Below, in pieces: positions 42,201-50,675 of a DNA stretch of 64,000 nt (its first letter is position 1; each line of letters begins with the position of its first letter). Source of the DNA: Kaistella faecalis (lineage in GTDB: Bacteria; Bacteroidota; Bacteroidia; Flavobacteriales; Weeksellaceae); NCBI RefSeq assembly GCF_019195395.1, contig NZ_CP078067.1, positions 803,248 to 867,247 on the forward strand, written 5' to 3'. A model generated the notes under the pieces. The model was not told where the DNA came from. It did no database searches and saw nothing but the letters and a program-made list of their open reading frames with translations. The position numbers and the translations under genes are program-made.

Positions 42201-42914
42201 ATGATAGAAGTAAAAAATTTAACTAAAAAATTCGGCAGATTTACTGCTCTGGATAATTTGAATCTGTCCTTTACCAACAGTAAATCCATTGCACTTATCG
42301 GCCCTAACGGCTGCGGAAAAACCACGCTGATAAAATCCATTCTGGGTCTGAATGTGGTAGAAACCGGTGATATTCTGGTCGACGGAAAAAGCGTGAAAGA
42401 CGACTATCTTTACCGCAAAGACATCGGTTATATGCCACAGATCGGGCGTTATCCTGAGAACATGAGCATCGAACAGACCATTAAAATGATTAAGGACACC
42501 CGTAAAGTTTCCGAATCTCATCTGGATACTGAACTGCTCGAAAATTTCGAGCTGGAAAAGCTGTACGATAAGAAAATGGGGACGCTCTCCGGCGGAACTA
42601 CCCAAAAAGTAAGTGCTGTACTCGCTTTCATGTTCGATCCTAAAGTCATTATTCTTGACGAACCGACAGCAGGTCTGGATCCGCTGGCCTCAGAAATCCT
42701 TAAGAATAAAATCATCAAGGAAAAAAACAAAGGCAAACTTATCATCATTACCTCGCATCTGCTTAGTGAACTTGATGATATTGTGAGCGAAATTGTTTTT
42801 ATGAACGAAGGCAAAATCATTGTACAGCAGTCCGTAGAAGATCTGATGAACGAAAGAAAATCAGAGAAAATATCAGAATCAATCATCAGCATCCTAAAAG
42901 AAATGAAAAAATGA
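42201..42914 (+). CDS. nosF: ABC transporter ATPase NosF
   Basis: A 237-residue ATP-binding subunit with Walker A GPNGCGKTTLIK, signature LSGGTTQK, Walker B VIILDEPTAGLDP and an H-loop in SHLLSELDD. It powers the NosY membrane partner for CuZ assembly. Its stop overlaps the nosY start (ATGA), so translation is coupled. Confidence 0.95.
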   Translation: MIEVKNLTKKFGRFTALDNLNLSFTNSKSIALIGPNGCGKTTLIKSILGLNVVETGDILVDGKSVKDDYLYRKDIGYMPQIGRYPENMSIEQTIKMIKDTRKVSESHLDTELLENFELEKLYDKKMGTLSGGTTQKVSAVLAFMFDPKVIILDEPTAGLDPLASEILKNKIIKEKNKGKLIIITSHLLSELDDIVSEIVFMNEGKIIVQQSVEDLMNERKSEKISESIISILKEMKK

Positions 42915-43678
42915 ACAAGATCGCACGCTTTATCCTTTTTGATATTTTAAAAAACAAAATTGTCATTTTCTACACCATTCTGCTTTTCATTATTTCCTGG
43001 TCAGTTCTGGGTTTGGAGAGCAATTATACCAAAGCTACACTTAGTCTTCTCAATGTTGTGCTTCTCGTAGTTCCATTGGTAAGCATTATTTTTTCTACGA
43101 TATATGTTTACAACAGCAGCCAGTTTATAGAACTCTTGCTGAGTCAGCCTGTGCCCCGGGTGAAGGTTTGGTTTAATATTTTTGTGGGACTATCTGCAGC
43201 GCTCGTTTTGGCATTCCTCTTGGGATGCGGGATTCCGATTCTGCTCTACTCTTCTATTGAAACCGGTTTTTCACTGATTATTATCGGTCTACTGTTATCT
43301 GTAATTTTTACTTCTTTTGCCATGCTTTCAGCCATTATCAGCCGCGACCGGGCAAAAGGAATCGGAATTTCTATTTTCATCTGGATGTTTTTCAGTATTA
43401 TTTACGACGGAATTCTGCTTGTCCTAATGTTTCAGTTTGCAGAATATCCGATCGAAGGAATTATGGCAACACTTGCAGGCCTCAATCCGGTTGGATTATC
43501 ACGTATTTTCGTACTTCTTCAGCTTGATATATCAGCAATGCTGGGTTACTCGGGTGCAGTATTTCAAAAAGTATTCGGATCTGGCGGCGGAATGGGAATC
43601 TCAATGCTGATCCTGTGGATTTGGGCAACAGTTCCTTTTGTACTCTCACTGATCAAGTTCAATAAAAAAGACTTGTAA
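42911..43678 (+). CDS. nosY: ABC transporter permease NosY
   Basis: A 255-residue membrane subunit with six predicted helices, of the ABC-2 type, overlapping nosF by 4 nt. Together with NosF and NosD it forms the transporter needed to build the CuZ site of NosZ. It is the last gene of the nos operon; the 119-nt gap after it holds a separate operator and promoter for the fasciclin gene. Confidence 0.93.
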   Translation: MNKIARFILFDILKNKIVIFYTILLFIISWSVLGLESNYTKATLSLLNVVLLVVPLVSIIFSTIYVYNSSQFIELLLSQPVPRVKVWFNIFVGLSAALVLAFLLGCGIPILLYSSIETGFSLIIIGLLLSVIFTSFAMLSAIISRDRAKGIGISIFIWMFFSIIYDGILLVLMFQFAEYPIEGIMATLAGLNPVGLSRIFVLLQLDISAMLGYSGAVFQKVFGSGGGMGISMLILWIWATVPFVLSLIKFNKKDL

Positions 43679-43738
43679 GAAGTCCCCTTCACCAACCCAA
43701 AGAAGGGTGATAAATATCACGCATTCAAATCGTTGTAT

Positions 43739-43752
43739 ATGACTGCAGTCAT
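43739..43752 (+). promoter_or_regulatory. Crp/Fnr-type operator upstream of the fasciclin gene
   Basis: ATGACTGCAGTCAT, a perfect 14-bp palindrome and the most symmetrical copy. It starts exactly 37 nt before the -7 element at 43776, the same offset as at the nosZ promoter. Confidence 0.75.
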
Positions 43753-43775
43753 ACTATAATTCATTGGGTTGTGAG

Positions 43776-43783
43776 TACTTTTA
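43776..43783 (+). promoter_or_regulatory. -7 element of the fasciclin gene
   Basis: TACTTTTA (one base from TAnnTTTG), 14 nt before the ATG. There is no TTTG at -33, which fits activator dependence. Confidence 0.6.
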
Positions 43784-43797
43784 ATAAAAATTAAGCA

Positions 43798-44349
43798 ATG
43801 AAAAAATCGATTATCATTCTGGCAATGGTTGGTTTTGCACTTGTTTCGTGCAAGAAAAATGAAACCATCGCGACAGATTCTGCTACAACCACGGAAGCGG
43901 TAGGTCAGGGACAGGAAGCTGTTCTGGACGATGACTCCAACCCCACTGTAGTTCAGCTTGCAGCAAAAAATCCGGATTTAAGCACTTTGGTGACCGCCGT
44001 GAAAGCCGCAAATCTCACCACATCTCTAAGCAATGCTGGCCCATTCACTGTCTTTGCGCCATTGAATTCAGCCTTTGACAAACTTCCTGCGGGAACTGTA
44101 GATGGACTTCTGAAACCTGATCAGGCAGATGCTTTGTCGGATATTTTAGGATACCACACTTATGTTGGCGTAATTAAAGAAGAAAACATGACCGACGGGC
44201 AGAGTCTTGGAATGGTAAACGGTAAAAATATAAAAATTACAATGGTAGACGGTAAGCCTGTCATTAACGGAAAAGCGAAAATCGTAGCTACTGTACCCGC
44301 TTCAAACGGAATTGTGTACGCGATCGATGAAGTTCTGCTTCCGGAATAA
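43798..44349 (+). CDS. Fasciclin-domain lipoprotein
   Basis: A 183-residue lipoprotein (lipobox LVSC, C18) with a Thr/Glu-rich linker and one fasciclin (FAS1) domain from about residue 55. The FAS1 motifs are GPFTVFAPLNSAFDKLP (H1) and the C-terminal GIVYAIDEVLLP (H2). FAS1 domains are adhesion or interaction modules; no enzymatic role is known here. It has its own Crp/Fnr-type operator identical in layout to the nosZ promoter, so it is likely co-regulated with N2O respiration. Confidence 0.88.
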   Translation: MKKSIIILAMVGFALVSCKKNETIATDSATTTEAVGQGQEAVLDDDSNPTVVQLAAKNPDLSTLVTAVKAANLTTSLSNAGPFTVFAPLNSAFDKLPAGTVDGLLKPDQADALSDILGYHTYVGVIKEENMTDGQSLGMVNGKNIKITMVDGKPVINGKAKIVATVPASNGIVYAIDEVLLPE

Positions 44350-44381
44350 ATAAATCTAAGTTTGTTAAATTTAATTGTAGG

Positions 44382-44416
44382 AATGGCTGCCAAATTATTT
44401 TGACAGCCATTTTTTA
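44382..44416. terminator. Terminator after the fasciclin gene
   Basis: Stem AATGGCTG / CAGCCATT with a 14-nt loop, then six T. Confidence 0.78.
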
Positions 44417-44435
44417 TTGGCAAAAACCTAAACTG

Positions 44436-45650
44436 TTAATTAAGCTTTCTGGTTTTCATATTAAGCAATATAATTCCCAGCGCAATAAATATCAGAAGCG
44501 AAAAATAGAGCAGGAAATGGTTCGCATAGGGAATTGAAATATATTTTATCGAGAAAATGCCCATAAGCCCAAGCATCAGTTCATTCAGGAAAATGCCGAG
44601 CAGGAACATTTTAAGACCCAATAAAAGTGTTTTCGTCACCGTAAAATAATTGGTTGCAAGGATTTGATTCAGCAGAAATGTCGCAATACACATCAGCAAA
44701 ACCAAATGGAGGTAAGCAATTACCACATTCCGGAACCCGAAAGCAAACTGGTTGAGTGCCGGAATATTTGAACCCAGCTGCAGGGCAATTTTAACGGCGA
44801 AGGCAAATCCAACATAAATCAAAACAAATCTCTGCATGGCTGACCACTTAAGAACCAGATTAGTCCAGCTTTTCCTCACAAACCCGAAAAGCATTACCGC
44901 ACTGGCAGTTTGTCCTATTGTTGTCAAAACGATGAGTGCAAAGATGGATACAGGCAGTTTCATCCAGAGAACAGATAATCCAACTCCTACCAGACAACCG
45001 AAAAACATCAGCCAGAACATCAGTCTGTTGCTTTTTTCAGAAATAGGAGAACCGGCTTCCTTCAAAGAATAGAGCAAAAGTCCGATGCAGGAAAATATAA
45101 AGAAGCCATTGTACTGAAAATGCAGAAAATAATACTCCGAGGCCAGATAAATATCCTGACTGATATTTTTTGAACTCATCATATACGCTAAGTTGAAAAC
45201 TCCCACCGAAGAGATTACAGCAAAAAATAATCCTGCCAAAAACCAGATTTTAGAAGCATCCTGAATTTTGCGTGCGTCCTTCACAAAGAAATAACAAAAT
45301 ACGAAACTGGTAAGCAATGCCGCAGTAGAAGCTGCAATCGAAGCCCAAAAATACCCGCCGTACATAAATGCCCCCAACATCGCAAAAGACGCAGCCAGGT
45401 TAATCATGATTAAATATTCATACTTTTTTAGCTGAACCAACGGATTCACTTTACCTATATAATTTACGATCAGTACATAAAGAACATTGGTGATCCAGCC
45501 GTAAAAGGCGAAATGGGAATGTGCTTCCTGCAAATGTTTCTGATCCAGAAAGGGAAATGAATACAGGATTTTATAACGCATGATGACACCCAAAAGCGCC
45601 ACCAGAAAAAAATTGAAAACTGAAAATCTAAGCCAGAACGTGCGCTGCAT
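44436..45650 (-). CDS. Polytopic membrane protein with conserved-looking histidines, denitrification island
   Basis: A 404-residue protein with about 12 membrane helices. Histidines sit in or beside helices: H44 and H46 (EAHSHFAFYGW), H177 (YYFLHFQYNGFF) and H315 (VIAYLHLVLL). That pattern is reminiscent of heme-binding helices in heme-copper oxidase subunit I-like and NnrS-like proteins, but I cannot place it in a named family. The start is coupled to the Crp/Fnr gene by a TAATG overlap, so both are made together. It may bind heme and act in NO or nitrogen-oxide handling; this is inference. Confidence 0.7.
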   Translation of the reverse strand: MQRTFWLRFSVFNFFLVALLGVIMRYKILYSFPFLDQKHLQEAHSHFAFYGWITNVLYVLIVNYIGKVNPLVQLKKYEYLIMINLAASFAMLGAFMYGGYFWASIAASTAALLTSFVFCYFFVKDARKIQDASKIWFLAGLFFAVISSVGVFNLAYMMSSKNISQDIYLASEYYFLHFQYNGFFIFSCIGLLLYSLKEAGSPISEKSNRLMFWLMFFGCLVGVGLSVLWMKLPVSIFALIVLTTIGQTASAVMLFGFVRKSWTNLVLKWSAMQRFVLIYVGFAFAVKIALQLGSNIPALNQFAFGFRNVVIAYLHLVLLMCIATFLLNQILATNYFTVTKTLLLGLKMFLLGIFLNELMLGLMGIFSIKYISIPYANHFLLYFSLLIFIALGIILLNMKTRKLN

Positions 45651-46246
45651 TAATAATAAATTTTATGGTTTATGAGTTGTATTTTATCTTCCCGTTCCAT
45701 TTTTTTTACCGTTCGGATTACCGTTTCAATCGCCAGTCCGGTAGAGTTAGCCATTTCTTTTCGGGTCACATCTATAATGGTCTTTTCGCCGGGTTCAATA
45801 CCCATGGTTCTTTTGTGGATTTTAAGAAAATTGATGATCCTTTCGTGTGGGCACTGGTGTACGATCGATTTTAATCTTAAGGTTTTTTCATATGCTTTTT
45901 TGGCAATTTCCTTAGTAAACTCATAGTGAACCTCAGGATTATCTAGCATGAATTTTTTAAAAAGACTCTGATTAAAACTGAAAACCTCAGCACTTTCGCT
46001 TGCAATTACTGCATTCGCGGGATATCGTTCTGCAAGCAGAAACGGCGGTTCACCGAGAAACTGGTGGTCATTCACTTTATTGATCAGGAACTCTTTCCCG
46101 TCAGAATCGGTATTGTAAATCTTTACTTCACCTTCAGTCAGATAATAAAGATTGATTGCGATTTGATCCTCCCGGAAAAGGGTGTCCCTTTTTTTAAGAT
46201 AAATGACAGGAACCTTGTTTTTTAACAAAATTTCTCGTGTAAACAT
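45650..46246 (-). CDS. Crp/Fnr-family regulator, candidate controller of the nos island
   Basis: A 198-residue regulator with a cyclic-nucleotide-binding-like N-terminal domain (about 15-110) and a helix-turn-helix (VTRKEMANSTGLAIETVIRTVKK). The recognition helix ETVIR (E174, R178) has the E and R that in Fnr/Crp proteins read the TGA half-site. There is no N-terminal cysteine cluster and only one cysteine (C132), so it is not an oxygen-sensing FNR; a DNR/NnrR-like signal such as NO is more likely. I start at the ATG at 46246: the TTG at 46264 is the end of a -7 promoter element. Confidence 0.88.
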   Translation of the reverse strand: MFTREILLKNKVPVIYLKKRDTLFREDQIAINLYYLTEGEVKIYNTDSDGKEFLINKVNDHQFLGEPPFLLAERYPANAVIASESAEVFSFNQSLFKKFMLDNPEVHYEFTKEIAKKAYEKTLRLKSIVHQCPHERIINFLKIHKRTMGIEPGEKTIIDVTRKEMANSTGLAIETVIRTVKKMEREDKIQLINHKIYY

Positions 46247-46261
46247 AGGCAAAGTTTGTCT

Positions 46262-46269
46262 CAAATTTA
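46262..46269 (-). promoter_or_regulatory. -7 element of the Crp/Fnr gene
   Basis: TAAATTTG on the minus strand. It contains the in-frame TTG that could be mistaken for a start. Confidence 0.55.
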
Positions 46270-46325
46270 ACGAAAATTTATCATTCTGCCTACGGTAAGA
46301 CCGGTAAAAGTGAGCGAAAATTACC

Positions 46326-46333
46326 TATTTTTG
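46326..46333 (+). promoter_or_regulatory. -7 element of ppk1
   Basis: TATTTTTG, 20 nt upstream of the ATG at 46354. Confidence 0.5.
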
Positions 46334-46353
46334 AGGAAAATACAGTAAGTTTT

Positions 46354-48423
46354 ATGGCGAATCAGTTTAATCCGAGAGATGTTACCTGGCTTTCATTCAA
46401 TGAGCGCGTTTTGCAGGAAGCGATGGACGAAAAAGTTCCGCTTCACCTGCGCATCCGTTTCATGGGCATCTTTTCAAACAATCTTGATGAGTTTTTCCGC
46501 GTGCGTGTTGCGGGTTTAAAGCGCGCTATGGATTTTAAAGATAAATTCATTACAGAATCTTTTTATCAGCCACCCACCAAAATCCTGCAGCAGATCAACG
46601 AAATCGCCATTAAACAGCAACAGAATTTCGACAAAACCTGGAAGAAAATTCAGGTCGAAATGGCGGAGCAGAAGATTTTCATAAAGACCGCCAGGAATCT
46701 TTCGCCCGCACAGGAAAAATTCGTTAACGAATATTTCGATGAAGTGGTTGAAAGCAATGTAATACCGATTTTGCTGAATGAGAATTCGCCCATGCCTTAT
46801 CTTAGGGACAAATCGCTGTATCTGGGCGTGGCCATGAGGAAAAAAACGTGGCAGTATGAAAGCAAATTCGCAATTATCGAGATTCCCTCGCGAGCTGTGG
46901 GCCGTTTTGTACTCCTGCCTTCTGAGGATAAATCTGAAAAAAACGTGATGCTTCTGGAAGATGTCATCATCTTTAATCTTCCGCATATTTTTTCTTATTT
47001 CGGCTATGATGATTTTGTGGCGCACTGTTTCAAGGTGACGAAAGACGCCGAATTTGATCTTGACAACGACATTAAAACGACGCTCGCCGAAAAAATTGAA
47101 AAAGGAATTAAATCAAGGCGTAAAGGAAAGCCGACGCGGTTTGTATTCGACAAAGAAATCGATAAGGCACTGCTGGAATTTCTGATCAGAAAACTGAATT
47201 TAAGCAAGAAAGACAGCATCATCCCCGGAGGTAAAATTCATAATTTCCGCCATTTTATGGATTTTCCCGATGTTTTTAAAATGTATCAGAAACCCGACGA
47301 ACGGAATTCATTCGACCACGCAGAATTTGTCGGAAAGCGTGTCACCGATGTGATACAGAAAACCGATGTTCTGCTTACTTTTCCCTATCACCGTTATACA
47401 CCTGTTATCGATCTGCTTCGTGAATCGGCGATGGATCCCGAGGTGAAATCTATACAGATTACTGCTTACCGGCTCGCAAGCCAATCCAAGATTGTGAATG
47501 CACTTATTAACGCTGTAAGAAACGGAAAAGAAGTGACGGTAATGCTGGAGTTACGGGCAAGATTCGATGAGGAAAGCAACCTGGAATGGAAAGAGATTCT
47601 GGAACAGGAAGGAGTGAAAGTGCTTTTCGGAATTCCGAATAAAAAAGTTCACGCGAAACTCTGTATCATCAAGAAAAGAGCTCAAAATAAGACCGTGCAG
47701 TATGGTTTTGTGAGTACAGGAAATTTCAACGAGAAGACTGCAAAGATTTACGGCGATCATTTGCTCATGACTTCCGACAGGGGAATTATGGCCGACATCA
47801 ATAAGGTTTTCAATGTTTTGAGAAAACCGAAAGAAGAAATTCTTCCCGCTCTGAAATCCTGCAAAAAACTCATTCTCTGTCCGCAATTTATGCGCGAGAA
47901 AATCATGCAGCACATCGATAAGGAAATTGACGAAGCCAAGGCAGGCCGGAAAGCAGAAATGATCATCAAGGCAAATTCGCTGAGCGACCGCGCATTAATT
48001 CTTAAAGTTTACGAAGCCGCACATGCCGGCGTGACCTGTAAACTCATTATCCGCGGGATTTATTGCGCCGTGAATCAAAAGGATTTCAAGAAAAAAATTC
48101 AGGCCATCAGCATTGTAGATGAATATCTGGAACATGCCCGGGTAATGTATTTTTACAATAAGGGAAATGAAGACACCTATATTTCCTCTGCCGACTGGAT
48201 GACGCGAAACCTGGATTACCGCATCGAAGCCGCCGCAAAAATAACCCAGAAAAACCTGAAGAAAGAGATTAAAGATATGCTGGAAATTCAGCTCAGTGAT
48301 AATGTAAAAGCACGTATTCTCGATAAGAAACTTAGAAACGAATATGTAAAAGCCGGCGGTCAGGAAATCCGTTCCCAGGTCGAAACTTACCATTATTTAA
48401 AAAATCTGGGGATTAAATCTTAG
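46354..48423 (+). CDS. ppk1: Polyphosphate kinase 1
   Basis: Makes polyphosphate from ATP. The 689-residue protein has the N-terminal domain, the head domain and the two phospholipase D-like C-terminal domains. The autophosphorylated histidine is H433 in KKVHAKLCII, and a second conserved histidine is H594 in YLEHARVMYF; FVSTGNFNEKTAKIYGDH is the family signature. Divergent from the Crp/Fnr gene. A Ppx-type polyphosphatase is encoded 40 kb away. Confidence 0.97.
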   Translation: MANQFNPRDVTWLSFNERVLQEAMDEKVPLHLRIRFMGIFSNNLDEFFRVRVAGLKRAMDFKDKFITESFYQPPTKILQQINEIAIKQQQNFDKTWKKIQVEMAEQKIFIKTARNLSPAQEKFVNEYFDEVVESNVIPILLNENSPMPYLRDKSLYLGVAMRKKTWQYESKFAIIEIPSRAVGRFVLLPSEDKSEKNVMLLEDVIIFNLPHIFSYFGYDDFVAHCFKVTKDAEFDLDNDIKTTLAEKIEKGIKSRRKGKPTRFVFDKEIDKALLEFLIRKLNLSKKDSIIPGGKIHNFRHFMDFPDVFKMYQKPDERNSFDHAEFVGKRVTDVIQKTDVLLTFPYHRYTPVIDLLRESAMDPEVKSIQITAYRLASQSKIVNALINAVRNGKEVTVMLELRARFDEESNLEWKEILEQEGVKVLFGIPNKKVHAKLCIIKKRAQNKTVQYGFVSTGNFNEKTAKIYGDHLLMTSDRGIMADINKVFNVLRKPKEEILPALKSCKKLILCPQFMREKIMQHIDKEIDEAKAGRKAEMIIKANSLSDRALILKVYEAAHAGVTCKLIIRGIYCAVNQKDFKKKIQAISIVDEYLEHARVMYFYNKGNEDTYISSADWMTRNLDYRIEAAAKITQKNLKKEIKDMLEIQLSDNVKARILDKKLRNEYVKAGGQEIRSQVETYHYLKNLGIKS

Positions 48424-48433
48424 TTTATTTCGT

Positions 48434-48441
48434 TACCTTTG
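48434..48441 (+). promoter_or_regulatory. -7 element ahead of the cobalamin riboswitch
   Basis: TACCTTTG matches TAnnTTTG and ends just before the aptamer, so the riboswitch would lie at the very 5' end of the transcript. Confidence 0.55.
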
Positions 48442-48444
48442 CAG

Positions 48445-48612
48445 CACTTTTGGAAAAGGGAATCACGTGTAATCCGTGAACTGTCCCCGCAACTGTAAAT
48501 CACAGCAAAAAATTGTTTCGAACAAACCACTGGAAACGGGAAGGTGAAACATTGTGAAAGTCAGGAGACCTTGCCGAAAGTAAGATTTATTAACGCTTTC
48601 GGAGGAAGAGTC
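48445..48612 (+). ncRNA. Cobalamin (B12) riboswitch
   Basis: The conserved core is visible: the GGGAATCAC-type start at 48458, then CTGTCCCCGCAACTGTAA at 48481-48498, and the B12 box AGTCAGGAGACC at 48559-48570, followed by GCCGAAAG ... CTTTCGG, a 7-bp hairpin at 48573-48602. It lies in the 5' leader of a TonB-dependent receptor gene, so cobalamin should reduce its expression. There is no T-run after the hairpin, which favours translational control. Confidence 0.93.
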
Positions 48613-48693
48613 GTGAATTGCTGAATGTTCTGTTCAGCTATTTTCCCTGCATTTTTTCCGATAAGTAAACCTTTAACCTAATTTAATTTTTTA

Positions 48694-50607
48694 ATGAAAA
48701 AAAGATTAATTTTTGTTGGAGCAATGCTTGTCGTAAGTTCAGACATTTTTGCCCAACAGGAAAACGAAACCCAAATTGAAGAAGTTACGATCGCTTCTAA
48801 AACCCCACAGCAGCTTTACAAAACCGGAAAAAACGTACAGCTTATTTCAGCGCAAGATCTGGAAAAACACAAAGGTCAGGATTTATCTGACGTGCTGAAC
48901 CAGATTTCAGGTTTTCAGATTGTAGGAAACCACAACAACAGCCAGGAGCCCAAAGCCATGAAGATTAATGGCGGAAAAAGTGCAAATGTACTTATTTTAG
49001 TCGACGGAATTCCTCTGAAAGATGTTACCGGAAACGATTATAATGTTTCCGACCTGCGGCTGATGGCGGTAGAAAATGTAGAAAGCATTGAAATCCTGAA
49101 CGGCGCTTCATCCGTTTTATACGGCAGCAATGCAACTGTTTCTGTTATCAACATCAAAACAAAGAAAACCGCCACAAAGAAGGTAGAAGGGATCCTGGGA
49201 GCGAGAGCCGGCTCTTTTTCCACTTTCGCACAAAACGCTTTGGTTAAAGGAAAACTAAACCAGTTTAATTATCAGGTTACAGGTTTTAATGAAAAATCTC
49301 AGGGACTTTCTTCCGCTGAAGGGGAAAATTTCGAGAAAGATGGTTTTGAGAAACAGGCAGTTAACGCCAATCTTGGGTTTACTACCGACCAATTCAATAT
49401 TAACATCAACGGAGGCTGGAATCATCACCTCTTCCATTACGACGGCGGCGCTTTTACCGACGGTGAATACCGCTCAGATGACAAAATGAGTTATATTGGC
49501 GGAAATGCAAATTTTAAATATAATAAAGGTAAACTTACATTCAACACACGATATTCAGGCAATGAAAAGTTAGGACAGAGTTTAGTTGCCAGCAAATATC
49601 AGGACGATTTTTCCTATTCGGGACAGAATTTCTTCAGTGAACTTTACAACCACTACTCGATATCCGAAAACATCAGTTTTACAGCAGGTATCCAGTTCGA
49701 GAATCAAAAAATGGGGGCAAAATCGCTTCCATGGGGAGGAACCGAAATGCAGGAAGATTTAAATAAGAAAAAAACCAAACTTAAAAGCTTCGATGCTTTT
49801 GCCAATGTTAATCTGAAATATGATTTTCTGAATCTTGACGCAGGAGCAAGAATGACTGATCATTCCAAGTTCGGAAATCACTGGGTTTACAGTCTGAATC
49901 CGTACGTTCTTAAAGAACTTGAAACGCTTTATTTCAAACTCGGATATTCTTATTCCACAGCGTTTATTGCACCAACGCTTTATCAGACCTATGGATCGCT
50001 GCCTTACGTTTTACCTAATTTTGAGTTGGAGCCGGAAACCAATTCTTCACACGAAATCGACCTAAGTTTGGGTAAAAAAGACCGGAGTATTGTTTTCAAT
50101 GCAAGTCTTTTCCAGCGTAAAGAAGAAAATGCTTTCGCATACGAAACCGTAGATTTCACGACGTATGCCGGACAATTCCGCAATGTGGGTGAAAATAAAG
50201 TGAAGGGTTTTGATCTGGGACTGAAGTATAAACTGAATGAGATGTTTAATTTCGGCGGAAATTTCAGTTATGTGGAAAAAGAAAAAGAGGAAACGATGCT
50301 GAGACAGCCCAAACAGCGAATTAATTCTTTTGTTGAAGTGCTTCCTTTCAAATCTACACGGGTAAATCTGAGCCATCAGTACGTTTCAAAAAGAATGGAT
50401 TCTTTTTATAATTCCGCTACTTTTTCCGTAGATAATGTCGAACTCGAAAGTTTTAATCTTTTTGCCCTCAATATCAATCAGAAAATCAGTTCAAATCTAG
50501 AGGCTTATTTTAATGTCGGTAATCTGTTCAACACTTCTTATGTAGACGTAATCGGATATACCACAAAGCCGAGAAACTATACCGTAGGGGTTAACTATCA
50601 GTTTTAA
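48694..50607 (+). CDS. btuB: TonB-dependent receptor, vitamin B12 (BtuB-like) uptake
   Basis: A 637-residue outer-membrane receptor with a signal peptide (to about residue 22), a plug domain with the DLSDVLNQISGFQ and GASSVLYGSNA motifs, and a beta barrel ending in a C-terminal aromatic (VGVNYQF). Placement directly downstream of a cobalamin riboswitch indicates that it imports B12 or a related corrinoid with TonB/ExbBD energy. The symbol rests on that context. No btuCDF genes follow. Confidence 0.88.
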   Translation: MKKRLIFVGAMLVVSSDIFAQQENETQIEEVTIASKTPQQLYKTGKNVQLISAQDLEKHKGQDLSDVLNQISGFQIVGNHNNSQEPKAMKINGGKSANVLILVDGIPLKDVTGNDYNVSDLRLMAVENVESIEILNGASSVLYGSNATVSVINIKTKKTATKKVEGILGARAGSFSTFAQNALVKGKLNQFNYQVTGFNEKSQGLSSAEGENFEKDGFEKQAVNANLGFTTDQFNININGGWNHHLFHYDGGAFTDGEYRSDDKMSYIGGNANFKYNKGKLTFNTRYSGNEKLGQSLVASKYQDDFSYSGQNFFSELYNHYSISENISFTAGIQFENQKMGAKSLPWGGTEMQEDLNKKKTKLKSFDAFANVNLKYDFLNLDAGARMTDHSKFGNHWVYSLNPYVLKELETLYFKLGYSYSTAFIAPTLYQTYGSLPYVLPNFELEPETNSSHEIDLSLGKKDRSIVFNASLFQRKEENAFAYETVDFTTYAGQFRNVGENKVKGFDLGLKYKLNEMFNFGGNFSYVEKEKEETMLRQPKQRINSFVEVLPFKSTRVNLSHQYVSKRMDSFYNSATFSVDNVELESFNLFALNINQKISSNLEAYFNVGNLFNTSYVDVIGYTTKPRNYTVGVNYQF

Positions 50608-50624
50608 ATATCATTTTTTTTCAT

Positions 50625-50662
50625 AAAAAACCCTTTTCAATTAGTTTTGAAAAGGGTTTTTA
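50625..50662. terminator. Bidirectional terminator
   Basis: A 15-bp stem AAAAACCCTTTTCAA / TTGAAAAGGGTTTTT with a short loop, between the convergent receptor and nucleotidyltransferase genes. Confidence 0.9.
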
Positions 50663-50675
50663 ACTTTTGAGTTTC

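Noticed and set aside
43684-43707. Hairpin after nosY (CCCTTC / GAAGGG) as a terminator
   Set aside because: A 6-bp stem with a 12-nt loop and no T-run; weak as a Rho-independent terminator.
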